Translations under genes and position numbers: made by a program | In this document: piece by piece, positions 25,047-33,745 of the stretch | Layout: every line of letters starts with the position of its first letter | How positions within the stretch are numbered: position 1 is the first letter of the stretch | Source of the DNA: CBDFLS01 sp965249185 | Lineage (GTDB): Bacteria; Chloroflexota; Dehalococcoidia; Lucifugimonadales; Australimonadaceae | Assembly (NCBI GenBank): GCA_965249185.1 | Contig: CBDFLS010000001.1 | Span: forward strand, 186,001 to 250,000 | Direction: 5' to 3' | DNA length: 64,000 nucleotides | The notes under the pieces: model-generated | What the model was told of the DNA's origin: nothing | Databases searched by the model: none | What the model saw: the letters and a program-made list of their open reading frames with translations, nothing else

Positions 25047-25495
25047 AACTGCTCATCATCAACGGGCCAAACCTGAACACGCTGGGCCAGCGGGAGCCCG
25101 AGATCTACGGGACCGCCACTCTGGCCGATATCGAGATCGCGGCACGCAAGCACGCCGAAGACCTGAATGCTACGGCCGATTTCTTCCAGTCGAACAGCGA
25201 GGGCGAGATCATCGACTACATCCAGGAGCACCATGCCGAGGCCGGCGGCATCATCATCAACCCCGGAGGGCTGGCCTACTCCAGCCTGGCCCTGCGCGAC
25301 TGCCTGGCGGCGGTCAGCGCGCCGGTGATCGAAGTGCACCTCTCCAATCTCTACGCCCGCGAGGAGTTCCGGCACCGCTCCCTTATCGCTCCCATCGCAA
25401 AGGGGCAGATCACCGGCCTCGGCATGCGGGGCTACATGCTGGCCATCAGCTACTTTGTCCGCGAGTATGCGGCGATCGCGCGCGCGGCCAAGTAA
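25043..25495 (+). CDS. aroQ: 3-dehydroquinate dehydratase, type II
   Basis: A 150-residue enzyme of the shikimate pathway that dehydrates 3-dehydroquinate. It has the typical INGPNLNTLGQREPEIYG opening with the catalytic Tyr, the FQSNSEGEIID block, NPGGLAYSSLALRD and VEVHLSNLYAREEFR. Length matches the family. Its ATG overlaps the recombinase stop (ATGA), with AAGGAG 11 bases upstream, and its stop overlaps the next start (TAATG). Confidence 0.94.
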   Translation: MKLLIINGPNLNTLGQREPEIYGTATLADIEIAARKHAEDLNATADFFQSNSEGEIIDYIQEHHAEAGGIIINPGGLAYSSLALRDCLAAVSAPVIEVHLSNLYAREEFRHRSLIAPIAKGQITGLGMRGYMLAISYFVREYAAIARAAK

Positions 25496-26580
25496 TGGGA
25501 GTCCCCGACCGCATTGCGCGCCTGCGCGGACTCATGGAGGGGGAGTCGCTGGACGCCCTCCTCATCAGCTCGCCGGAGAACCGTGCGTACCTTTCGGGGT
25601 TCGTCGGCACCGCTGGCTATCTCTTCATCACGGCTTCCGCAGCGCACCTGGCCACCGACTTCCGGTACGTGGAGCAGGCCGGGCGCCAGGCGCCGGAGTA
25701 CGAGGTGGTGCGCACCGGCGCATCCCTGGACTGGTTCGCGGGGCTCGTGTCCGATTCGGGGGCCCGGCGCATCGGCATAGAGGCCAGCTACCTGAGCGTC
25801 TCGGTGCACCAGATGCTGCTGGCGGCGCTCAAGCCGCTAGCGCCAGCCCGGGCGCTGGTGGCCACCACGGCCTTGGTGGACCAGCTCCGGGCGGTCAAGG
25901 AGCCGGAGGAGCTGGCGGTCCTCGAGCGTGCCGTGGCCATCGCGGACCAGGCCATGGACCAAGTCACGGAGCGTCTGAGGCCCGGCATGACGGAGCGCGA
26001 GGTGGCCTGGCAGATGGAGCTGACCATGCGGGAGCTTGGGGCCGACGCCATCTCCTTCGACACCATCGTGGCCTCCGGCCCCAACGGCGCCCTGCCCCAC
26101 CACCGGCCCACCGACCGGCCCATCGCCGTGGGCGAGCCGCTGGTCATCGACATGGGCGCCAGGTACCAGCACTACTGCAGCGACATCACCCGCACGGTGG
26201 TCCTGGGCCACGCGGACGCGACCTTCCGTAAGGTGTACGACACGGTGCTAGCCGCCCAGGAGACGGCCGAGGCGACGGTGCGCACGGCCATGTCCAGCGG
26301 CGACACGGACCAGTTGGCCCGCACCGTCATCAGCGACGCGGGCTACGGGGAGCACTTCGGCCACGGCCTGGGCCACGGCATCGGCCTGGCCGTCCACGAG
26401 CACCCCAGGGTTGGCCTCAACGCCACCTCCGTGCTGGAGGATGGCATGGTCTTCACCATCGAGCCGGGCATCTACATCAGCGGTTGGGGCGGCGTCCGCA
26501 TCGAGGATATCGTGGTCCTGGAGCAGGGCAAGGCGCGCATCCTGACCGGCGCCCGCAAGCGGGACGTGGTCCGGGTGTAG
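25495..26580 (+). CDS. M24-family metallopeptidase (Xaa-Pro aminopeptidase/dipeptidase-like)
   Basis: A 361-residue cytoplasmic peptidase. The N-terminal creatinase-type domain (residues 1-125) is followed by the pita-bread domain. Metal ligands are visible: Asp in VIDMGARY, Asp in CSDITRT, His in GHGLGHGIG, Glu in FTIEPGIY and Glu in VRIEDIVVL. Members remove N-terminal residues ahead of proline. The gene overlaps aroQ by one base, and its place next to efp is common in bacteria. Confidence 0.9.
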   Translation: MGVPDRIARLRGLMEGESLDALLISSPENRAYLSGFVGTAGYLFITASAAHLATDFRYVEQAGRQAPEYEVVRTGASLDWFAGLVSDSGARRIGIEASYLSVSVHQMLLAALKPLAPARALVATTALVDQLRAVKEPEELAVLERAVAIADQAMDQVTERLRPGMTEREVAWQMELTMRELGADAISFDTIVASGPNGALPHHRPTDRPIAVGEPLVIDMGARYQHYCSDITRTVVLGHADATFRKVYDTVLAAQETAEATVRTAMSSGDTDQLARTVISDAGYGEHFGHGLGHGIGLAVHEHPRVGLNATSVLEDGMVFTIEPGIYISGWGGVRIEDIVVLEQGKARILTGARKRDVVRV

Positions 26581-26583
26581 CGG

Positions 26584-27267
26584 ATGGTCCGAGCCCTCAT
26601 CTTCGACTTCGACGGCCTCATCGTCGACACCGAGAACCCGACCTACCAGGCCTGGCGGGAAGTGTACGAAGCGTTCGGCTGCGAGCTGCCGCTGGAGAAG
26701 TGGACGCTCCGCATCGGCGGAAGCGACCACCTCTTCGACCCATGGGAGTATCTTGAGGAGATGCTGGGCAGGTCCGTCGACCGTGATGCCGTTGAAGCCC
26801 GCCGCGAGCGCCGGCGCGGTGCCCTGGTCCTGGAGCAGCCGGTGCTGCCGGGTGTGCGGGAGTGGGCCGCCGACGCCAAGCGGCTTGGGCTGAAGCTGGG
26901 CATCGCCTCCAGCTCATCACGCGGGTGGGTGATGGGCCATCTGGAGCGGCTGGACATGGCCCGGTATTTCGACTGCGTCCGGTGCCGCGATGATGTGGAT
27001 GCAGCCAAGCCGGACCCCGCCGCCTACCTGTCGGTGCTGGAAGCCCTGGGGGTGCGCGCCGGCCAGGCCGTAGCCATTGAGGACTCGCCCAACGGCATCA
27101 CCGCGGCAAAACGGGCGGGGCTCTTCTGTGTGGCGGTGCCAAACTCCATCACTCGCGGCCTCCCTCTCGAAGAGGCAGACTTGCGGCTCGACTCATTGGC
27201 GGAGATGCCCCTGGAGCGGCTGCTGGCCGAGGTGGCCCAGCGGAGAGGAAGCCCCAGCCCAATCTGA
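26584..27267 (+). CDS. HAD-superfamily hydrolase, beta-phosphoglucomutase-like
   Basis: A 227-residue haloacid dehalogenase-family protein. Motif I is FDFDGLIVDTE (the nucleophile is the first Asp of DFD), motif II is ASSSS, motif III includes the Lys of AAKPDP, and motif IV is IEDSPNG. A helical cap domain lies between motifs I and II. The family includes sugar-phosphate mutases and phosphatases; the substrate cannot be predicted. It sits three bases after the peptidase gene. Confidence 0.85.
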   Translation: MVRALIFDFDGLIVDTENPTYQAWREVYEAFGCELPLEKWTLRIGGSDHLFDPWEYLEEMLGRSVDRDAVEARRERRRGALVLEQPVLPGVREWAADAKRLGLKLGIASSSSRGWVMGHLERLDMARYFDCVRCRDDVDAAKPDPAAYLSVLEALGVRAGQAVAIEDSPNGITAAKRAGLFCVAVPNSITRGLPLEEADLRLDSLAEMPLERLLAEVAQRRGSPSPI

Positions 27268-27287
27268 CCCAGAAAGAGGAGAGGCCT

Positions 27288-27851
27288 ATGGTTATCGGCT
27301 TCGGAGACCTGCGAAAGGGCAGGGCCATCGAGATTGACGGCGTCCCCTACAAGGTAGAGGACTACTCCCACCAGAAGATGCAGCAGCGGGCGCCGGTCTA
27401 TCGGCTCAAGCTGCGAAATCTCATTTCCGGCCAGCTCATAGAGCGCTCCTACTCAGGCTACGGCGTCAAGCTAAACGTGGCCTCAGTGGAGAACCGCACC
27501 TCGCGGCTCCTCTACGTGGACGAGGGGATCTACAATTTCATGGACATCGAGAGCTTCGACCAATTCCCCGTCTCCAGGGACACCCTGGGCGACGCCGTGA
27601 ACTACCTCACGGAGCAGGCGGAGGTGGACCTGGTCTTCTACAAAGACAACCCCATCGCCGTCGAGCTGCCGACCACCTTCGACCTGCTGGTGACGGACTC
27701 GCCCCCTGGGCTCAGGGGCGACACGGCCACGGGCGGAACGAAGCTGGCCACGCTGGAGACGGGACTCACGCTCCAGGTGCCTCTCTTCGTCAACAACGGC
27801 GACAAGGTCAAAGTGGACACCCGCAACGGCCAGTACCTGGAGCGGGTCTAA
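27288..27851 (+). CDS. efp: Elongation factor P
   Basis: A 187-residue elongation factor P that relieves ribosome stalling at polyproline. Three OB/KOW-type domains are seen, with the signature region GGTKLATLETGLTLQVPLFVN in the last domain. The loop that normally carries the modified Lys or Arg (PGKG in E. coli) reads KMQQR here (residues 30-34). The tip position is therefore Gln33, with Arg34 next to it. AAGAGGAG precedes the ATG. It sits between a HAD gene and xseA. Confidence 0.93.
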   Translation: MVIGFGDLRKGRAIEIDGVPYKVEDYSHQKMQQRAPVYRLKLRNLISGQLIERSYSGYGVKLNVASVENRTSRLLYVDEGIYNFMDIESFDQFPVSRDTLGDAVNYLTEQAEVDLVFYKDNPIAVELPTTFDLLVTDSPPGLRGDTATGGTKLATLETGLTLQVPLFVNNGDKVKVDTRNGQYLERV

Positions 27852-27862
27852 CCCGCCACGCC

Positions 27863-29071
27863 ATGCAGCTCTTCACCGTCAGCCAGGTCGCCCAGTACGT
27901 GAAGCAGGTCGTGGACCGCGACGCGCTGCTCCAGGACCTGTGGGTCAGCGGCGAGGTGTCCAACCTGGTCCGCTCGGCGGCCGGCCACGCCTACTTCACC
28001 ATGAAGGACGCGGATGCCCAGCTCCGCTGCGTGCTCTTTCGGAATAACCGTAGCGCCGAGCTCCTGGCAAACGGCGGCGCTGTCAACGCCCACGGACGCA
28101 TCTCGTTCTACGAGACCCGTGGCGAGCTCCAGCTCTACGTGGACCTGGTCCAACCCTCGGGGCTCGGAGCGCTGGCGCTGGAGCTGGAACGGCTCAAGCT
28201 GCAGCTCGAGGAGGAGGGGCTCTTCGATCCCTCCCGCAAGCGCCCGCTGCCGTTTTTTCCCCAGCGCATCGGCGTGGTGACCTCGGAGCAGGGGGCCGTG
28301 TTCCACGACATCCGCACCGTCGTGGAGCGGCGGTACCCGCTGGCCGAGCTGGTGCTCTGCGCCTCGGCGGTCCAGGGCGAGCAGGCGGCCGCCGAGGTCG
28401 TGGACGCCCTGCGCGCGCTGAACGCCACCGGTGACATCGACGTCATCATCGTCGCCAGGGGCGGCGGCTCGCTGGAGGAGCTCTGGACGTTCAACACCGA
28501 GCCGGTGGTCCGCGCCATCCACGCCAGCCACGCGCCCGTGGTGAGCGCCGTGGGCCACGAGACCGACGTGACCATCGCCGACCTGGTGGCCGATGTGCGC
28601 GCCGCTACCCCATCGGCCGCCGCCGAGCTTTGCACGCCGGATGCCGCGCTGCTGGCAGCCGAGCTCTCGGCCCTGATGGAGCGGGCGCGGAGCACGGTCG
28701 CCTACGAGCTGTCGGAGCGCGCCCAGTCGGTGGACTCGCTCGCCCGGCGCATGCGCGGCCGGCTGCCCGACATCGGCGGCTGGCGCCAGCGGGTGGACGA
28801 GCTGCTGGGCCAGGGCTCTCGGTCCCTCAAGGGCCTGCTCGGCTCCCGCCGGGAGCAGGCGCACGCCTTCGAGGCCCAGCTTCACGCGCTGGACCCGTCG
28901 GCGGTGCTCGGCCGCGGATACGCGGTGGTCGCTCTCCCAGCGACGGGCGCCATCGTCACCTCCGTGGACCAGGTCCACGATGGCGACCTGGTCCGGGCCA
29001 CCGTCCACGACGGCCGGTTCGACGCGGAGGTCCGTCAGCAGGCGGCGAAGGCTCCTGACAAGAACGCGTGA
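27863..29071 (+). CDS. xseA: Exodeoxyribonuclease VII large subunit
   Basis: A 402-residue large subunit of exonuclease VII, which degrades single-stranded DNA. The N-terminal OB-fold (VSQVAQYVK, VSGEVSNL) is followed by the catalytic domain with IGVVTSEQGAVFHDI, VIIVARGGGSLEELWTFN and SAVGHETDVTIADLVADVRAATPSAAAE, then a coiled-coil and the LGRGYAVV tail. Eleven bases separate it from efp. xseB lies 63 bases on. Confidence 0.95.
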   Translation: MQLFTVSQVAQYVKQVVDRDALLQDLWVSGEVSNLVRSAAGHAYFTMKDADAQLRCVLFRNNRSAELLANGGAVNAHGRISFYETRGELQLYVDLVQPSGLGALALELERLKLQLEEEGLFDPSRKRPLPFFPQRIGVVTSEQGAVFHDIRTVVERRYPLAELVLCASAVQGEQAAAEVVDALRALNATGDIDVIIVARGGGSLEELWTFNTEPVVRAIHASHAPVVSAVGHETDVTIADLVADVRAATPSAAAELCTPDAALLAAELSALMERARSTVAYELSERAQSVDSLARRMRGRLPDIGGWRQRVDELLGQGSRSLKGLLGSRREQAHAFEAQLHALDPSAVLGRGYAVVALPATGAIVTSVDQVHDGDLVRATVHDGRFDAEVRQQAAKAPDKNA

Positions 29072-29134
29072 CTCGCATCCCGTATCCCCTTAGAATAGAC
29101 GTGCGGCGGAGCGGCATCCGCCGGGAGGGCAGTC

Positions 29135-29404
29135 GTGGCGGCAGAGGGCGAAAACAAACGTAAGAAACAACCCGTTTTTGAGGACACCTTCGTCCAGCTC
29201 CGGGAGACGGTGGAGGCGCTGGAAGAGGGCGGCCTCACGCTGGAGGATGCTACCCGGCTCTTCGACCAGGGGATGCGGCTGGCCAAGACCTGCAACGAGC
29301 TGCTGACAGCGGCGGAGTTGAAGATCACCCGGCTGCAACGCAGCTTCGGCGAGCAGATGGCCATGGTGGAGGAGCCGCCTCTTGACGAAGGCGAGGAGGA
29401 CTGA
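29135..29404 (+). CDS. xseB: Exodeoxyribonuclease VII small subunit
   Basis: An 89-residue partner of XseA. The pattern FEDTFVQLRETVEALEEGGLTLEDATRLFDQGM and a second helix with CNELLTAAELKI is typical of the two-helix small subunit. The start is GTG. A basic N-terminal extension (ENKRKKQ) precedes the core. The stop overlaps the next gene by one base. Confidence 0.92.
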   Translation: MAAEGENKRKKQPVFEDTFVQLRETVEALEEGGLTLEDATRLFDQGMRLAKTCNELLTAAELKITRLQRSFGEQMAMVEEPPLDEGEED

Positions 29405-30063
29405 TGCTCCGGGGCGACTTCCACATGCACACCCACTTCTCGTCCGACTGCCTCACCAGGCCCGAGGCGCTGGTGCGCCGCTGTCAGGAGGTGGGGCTGA
29501 ACTGCATCGCCGTCACGGAGCACAACACCATTCGTGGCGCCCAGGCGGTGCAGGCGCTGGCCCCCTTCATGGTCATCGTGGCCGAGGAGGTCCGGACCAC
29601 GGAGGGCGAAGTGACCGGCCTCTTCCTGTCGGAGGAGGTGCCCCACGGGCTGACGCCGGTGGAGACGGCCAAGCGCATCGTGGAGCAGGGCGGCCTCGTC
29701 TCCATTCCCCACCCCTACGACCTCTTCAGGGGGTCGCCGCTGTCACGCCAGGGCATCCAGGAGGTGCTTCCCTACGCCTCCATCGTTGAGGCCTTCAACG
29801 CCCGTACCACCCGGCTCCGCGACAACGCCGTCGGCCACCGGCTGGCCGTGGAGCGCGGCCTCTTGCCCACGGCCGTCAGCGACTCCCACACGCTCGCCGA
29901 GCTAGGACGTACCTACACCGAGCTTCCCGAGTTCGACGGCACGCCCCAGGGCTTCATAGAGGCGCTAAAGGAGGCCCGTCTGGTGGAGCAGCGGGCCAAC
30001 CCCGTGGTGCACCTCTACTCCACGCTCAACAAACTGCGCCACAAGTTCATCAGCGTGCCATGA
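29404..30063 (+). CDS. PHP-domain metal-dependent phosphoesterase
   Basis: A 219-residue PHP-family protein. Metal-ligand motifs are DFHMHTHFSSD at the start, TEHNTI, the Glu of VAEEVRT, SIPHPYD and SDSHT near the end, as in the YciV/TrpH-like group of phosphoesterases. The substrate is not determinable; nucleotides or nucleic-acid ends are known for relatives. It overlaps xseB by one base and the next gene by four, so the three are translationally coupled. Confidence 0.85.
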   Translation: MLRGDFHMHTHFSSDCLTRPEALVRRCQEVGLNCIAVTEHNTIRGAQAVQALAPFMVIVAEEVRTTEGEVTGLFLSEEVPHGLTPVETAKRIVEQGGLVSIPHPYDLFRGSPLSRQGIQEVLPYASIVEAFNARTTRLRDNAVGHRLAVERGLLPTAVSDSHTLAELGRTYTELPEFDGTPQGFIEALKEARLVEQRANPVVHLYSTLNKLRHKFISVP

Positions 30064-30872
30064 CGCTCCGGCTCGGCTGGTTCTCCACGGCCCGCGGGCC
30101 CGGCTCCCGGGGCATGCTGGTAAAGGCGCTGAAGGCCATCGACGCGGGAGCGCTCGACGCCCGCCTGCTCTTCGTCTTCAGCAATCGGGAGCGGGGCGAA
30201 GGCGAGGGCAGCGACGCCTTCTTCAATCTGGTGGAGCGCCACGGCATCCCGCTGGTGACCCACTCCTCACGCCGTTTCCGCCGCGCCCACGGCGGCGAGT
30301 TCGACGCTCACCGTCACGAGTACGATGCGGAGGTGCGCGAGCTCCTGGCGCCCTACGAGCCCGACCTGTGCGTTCTAGCCGGCTATATGCTCATCCTGAG
30401 TCCCACGCTGTGCGAGAGTTTCACCGCCATCAACCTGCACCCTGCCCTCCCCCGTGGTCCGACCGGCACCTGGCAGGATGTGGTCTGGTGGCTCATCGAC
30501 GACTGGGCCATCGAGAGCGGCAACATGGTTCACCTGGTCACGGAGGAGCTGGACCGTGGCGCGCCCATCGCCTTCGCCCGCTACCCGCTGCGAGGCTGGC
30601 GTTTCGACCATCTCTGGATGACCCACGGCAAGCGGCCGGTCGAGGACGTGCAGGCGAAAGAGGGAGAGGCGTACCCGCTGTTCCAGGCGGTCCGCCGTGA
30701 GGGACTGTTGCGCGAGCCGCCCCTGCTGCTGGAGACGCTGAAGGCCCTGGCCGGCGGCGCCATCGGCATCCGGGACGGGCAGGTGGTGGACGGCACGGGC
30801 GCGGCCACGGGCCCGCTGGACCTGACGGCCCAGGTGGAGGCGGCGCTGCCGGCCGCCGAGGAGCCCTCGTGA
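30060..30872 (+). CDS. Formyltransferase-fold protein (PurN-like)
   Basis: A 270-residue protein with the formyltransferase fold. It has the NLHPALP motif containing the catalytic Asn and His, and the ALPRGPTGTW and LDRGAPIAF segments, resembling phosphoribosylglycinamide formyltransferase. It is about 60 residues longer than PurN, with an insertion before the Asn motif and an Ala/Gly-rich C-terminal part. Whether it is a true GAR transformylase is uncertain. It overlaps its neighbours by four bases on both sides (ATGA and GTGA). Confidence 0.7.
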   Translation: MTLRLGWFSTARGPGSRGMLVKALKAIDAGALDARLLFVFSNRERGEGEGSDAFFNLVERHGIPLVTHSSRRFRRAHGGEFDAHRHEYDAEVRELLAPYEPDLCVLAGYMLILSPTLCESFTAINLHPALPRGPTGTWQDVVWWLIDDWAIESGNMVHLVTEELDRGAPIAFARYPLRGWRFDHLWMTHGKRPVEDVQAKEGEAYPLFQAVRREGLLREPPLLLETLKALAGGAIGIRDGQVVDGTGAATGPLDLTAQVEAALPAAEEPS

Positions 30873-31474
30873 TCAAGGCCGTGCTGTTCGACATGGACGG
30901 CGTGCTGGTAGACAGCTTCGAGGCGTGGGTGGTGCTCATGAACGACACCGCCCGTCACTTCGGGGCCCCGCCGGTGTCGCGCGATGGATTTCGCGCCGTC
31001 TACGGCCAGCCGACGGAGGATGATGTAACCGCCTTCTTCCAAGGCCAGACCATGGAAGCGGTGGAAGCCTACTACCAGGCCCACTTCTCCGATTACGCCC
31101 ATCTTGTGACTGCCTACCCGCAGGTGGCCCGCGTGCTGGATGAGCTGCGCGTCCGGGGCTTGCACATCGGCGTCATCACCAACACGCTGTCGTCGCTGGC
31201 GAGGTCGATCCTAGCCGCCAACGGCCTATCGCCGGATGCGATGGTGGGCAGCAGCGACGTGCCCAGGGCCAAGCCCGCGCCGGACATGGTCCACCGGGCC
31301 TGCGAGCTGCTGGGGGTCGCGCCGGAGGAATCGGTGGTGGTGGGAGACTCCGCCTACGACCGTCAGGCCGCCGGCGCCGCGGGGGCGCGCTTCATCGGCG
31401 TTCACGGCATCGAGGGCGAAGATACGATTCAAGAGCTGTCGGAGCTGGCTACGCTGCTGGACAGCTACCGGTAA
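30869..31474 (+). CDS. HAD-superfamily hydrolase, phosphoglycolate phosphatase-like
   Basis: A 201-residue HAD protein. Motif I is FDMDGVLVDS, motif II is ITNTLS, motif III has AKPAPD and motif IV is VVGDSAYD. A small helical cap lies at residues of about 16-80. The start is GTG, overlapping the previous stop. It is the last gene of the dprA operon and converges on the interrupted antiporter gene. The substrate is unknown. Confidence 0.85.
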   Translation: MIKAVLFDMDGVLVDSFEAWVVLMNDTARHFGAPPVSRDGFRAVYGQPTEDDVTAFFQGQTMEAVEAYYQAHFSDYAHLVTAYPQVARVLDELRVRGLHIGVITNTLSSLARSILAANGLSPDAMVGSSDVPRAKPAPDMVHRACELLGVAPEESVVVGDSAYDRQAAGAAGARFIGVHGIEGEDTIQELSELATLLDSYR

Positions 31475-31494
31475 GCGTCGCCCGCCCGTGCCCC

Positions 31495-32041
31495 CTATTC
31501 CAGCGGGCCCGGCGCCACGGAGCGGATCTTCTTCGAGATCCCCAGTCCGTCAGCGATGAGCCGACCGAGGATCCGGAGCCTTCCCCTGTCTCCCAACAGC
31601 AGGCCCACGGCCAGGGCCAGATAGAGCAGCGAGAAGAGGTCCCGGCTGAACCGCAGGCTGCCGTCGTGACTCACGATGCCCAGGATGAGCTGCGCGAGAA
31701 ACATCGAGGCGAGCACCAGGGCCAGAGGCCATGAGAACCGCAGCCGTGCCAGGGCCACCACTCCGAAGATGGCCTGCGCGCCGGTGAGCAGGAGCTCCGA
31801 GCGCTGCCGCGAGTCCAGCATCAGGTCTCCCGCGTCGCCCAGCACCATGCCGTGCGCGAAATAGACCAGGGGCAGCGAGGCGAGCAGCAGCGTCCATTGG
31901 CTCAGCGGCGACGAGAGCAGCACCCCCATGGCGGAGTTGGCCCGAGCCCTCCACACCAGGAGGATGACGATGATGAACTCGGGCGCCTCGTTGGCCACCG
32001 GCGCCAGTCCTTGTACCAGCACGAACTCATCGATGCCTAAA
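31495..32041 (-). pseudogene. Cation antiporter (CaCA-type), C-terminal part, cut off by IS1380
   Basis: About 180 residues of a multi-helix membrane protein. It begins at the insertion point with GIDEFVLVQGLAPVANEAPEF, the conserved alpha-repeat type motif of sodium/calcium exchangers, and has further hydrophobic segments to the end. The N-terminal part is at 33746-34523. Bases 32037-32041 (CTAAA) are one copy of the target duplication. Joining the two parts across one duplication gives 1320 bases, exactly 440 codons, so there has been no later frame damage. The function of the intact protein was probably Na+/Ca2+ or related cation exchange. Confidence 0.88.
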
Positions 32042-33745
32042 CCCGAATCCACCGAAGGACACCGATGGACGGCGTGAGGACAGCGGAAGGGGGTGGGTGA
32101 GGGAGCTACAGGGGAGATGGCCTGGGGTCTTGGGGTAGATGGGAGGCCGGCGGCCGGTCTTCAGTCGCCGCATAGGGCCCCTAAGGCCCTATGCGGGAGT
32201 TGCGATGCGCGGGATGGCGAGAGGATACACAGCAGGGGACTCTCGCGACCGGGGTGGCGCGAGATTGCGGGGACGTTGGGTCAGTTGCAGGCTGGCCGTC
32301 AGGCCGGGAACGGAATGGCTTGCAGCCGGGCCAAGGCGCGACTGAATTGGGTTTCCCAAGGCCAGCGCCGGGGGAGATGCAAAGTGAGGCGGCGCGCCGA
32401 GCGGGTGATCCGTCCCACCAGAGCGAAGACCCGCCGCCTGAGGGTCTTGGTGATCACGGTCCGCTCGCCCAGACCAATCCGCGCCGTCCAGCGGGCCAGG
32501 TTATGCGCCATCACCTGGACCGCCAGCCAGGCGCCGTTGGCGGCGAAGCGCGCCGACGGCATGTGGTTCAGCCCGACGCCGTACTTGAGGTCGCGTATGG
32601 CGTTCTCGACCTCGGCGTGGCGGCGATGATCGGCCTCCAGTTCCAGCGTCTCCCCATCGCGGTCGGTGATGAAGGCGTGATAGCTGTATCTGGCGAAGAG
32701 GGCGAGCTGGGAACCGGGCGTCGGCTTCACCCGCCGGACAATGAGCCGCACCGGCGCGGCGTCCGGCTTGGTCTGGAACGGGGTGTAAGTCGTCTCGGCG
32801 ACATCGGCGGCGCCGTCCATCCAGTAGGGAATGGGAGTCCAGTCCTCCTCTGGTATCGCCTCGATCAGGTCCCGCAGGCTGGCGCGCTGGCGGATGGTGA
32901 TAGAGAAGCGGACATCCATTTCCCGGCAGGCGGCAACGACAGTGTGGGCGTAGAAGCCGCTGTCGGCCCGCACCGTGAGTTGTCCCCTGGCCCCGCCGTA
33001 GCGCACCCGCCCCACCGTCTCACGCAGGAAGTGGGCGGCGCCACGGGCGGTGTTGGCCCGGCCCTCGCGCAGCCGGGACATCAGCACCTCGCCGGTGCCA
33101 GCGGCAATGGCCAGCAGCGGGTGATAGCCGCGGGCGCCGGTATAGCCGTGGTGGCGCGCTCCCTCCTTGGCCAGTCCATAGGTCTCGCAGATTGTCGAGT
33201 CCAGGTCGATGGTCAGGGGCGAGTCGCCGGGTCCGGCCCCAGCGGCCCAGGCCCGGGCCAACAACTGGCGGCTCACGCGGTCGAGTTGACGGACATGCCC
33301 CCACCGGAAGCTGCGCAGGAAGGTCCCCAGGGTGGATGGCGCCTTGACCACGCAGCCTAGAACACCGACCGTCCCACCAGCGCGCAGCGCATCGGCGTCG
33401 TCGATGCAGTCGCCGCCTGCCAGCGCGGAAGCGACCAGCGTCAGCATCTTGTCCCCAGTGTTCGCCCGTCCCGGCGCTCCGCCGAGGTCAAGGTGATGGT
33501 CGACGAGTTCCCGCAGGCCCAGGTGCCGGGCTAGGGTGGCCGGCAGGAGCAGGCCGGCATTGGCCACCAGGCGATGGTCGTCAAAGAGGATGCGGATACG
33601 GTCGGGTTTGTTCTGTGGCAGCATCTATTGGGTGCTCCTTGTTTCCGGGCGGGTTTCTGTTCCAAAACCATTATCCCAGATTCAGAGGAGCACCCGCTGG
33701 CTTCTTCAAGGGCTGTCCCCAAGGCCGTCCTTCGGTGGATTCGGG
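32042..33745 (-). mobile_element. IS1380-family insertion sequence
   Basis: A 1704-bp element with perfect 19-bp terminal inverted repeats (CCCGAATCCACCGAAGGAC), flanked by a 5-bp target duplication, CTAAA, at 32037-32041 and 33746-33750. It carries one transposase gene in the same direction as the gene it interrupts. A perfect 10-bp hairpin (32170-32179 with 32185-32194) lies downstream of the transposase and could end its transcript. Confidence 0.96.
32299..33624 (-). CDS. IS1380-family transposase
   Basis: A 441-residue DDE transposase. It has the family N-terminal helix-turn-helix region (LARHLGLRELVDHHL), LTIDLDSTICETYG with the first catalytic Asp, RADSGFYAHTVV with the second, and HRRHAEVENAIRDLKYGVGLNH with the catalytic Glu. 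The frame is intact. AAGGAG lies about ten bases upstream of the ATG. This is the only copy in the window. Confidence 0.95.
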   Translation of the reverse strand: MLPQNKPDRIRILFDDHRLVANAGLLLPATLARHLGLRELVDHHLDLGGAPGRANTGDKMLTLVASALAGGDCIDDADALRAGGTVGVLGCVVKAPSTLGTFLRSFRWGHVRQLDRVSRQLLARAWAAGAGPGDSPLTIDLDSTICETYGLAKEGARHHGYTGARGYHPLLAIAAGTGEVLMSRLREGRANTARGAAHFLRETVGRVRYGGARGQLTVRADSGFYAHTVVAACREMDVRFSITIRQRASLRDLIEAIPEEDWTPIPYWMDGAADVAETTYTPFQTKPDAAPVRLIVRRVKPTPGSQLALFARYSYHAFITDRDGETLELEADHRRHAEVENAIRDLKYGVGLNHMPSARFAANGAWLAVQVMAHNLARWTARIGLGERTVITKTLRRRVFALVGRITRSARRLTLHLPRRWPWETQFSRALARLQAIPFPA

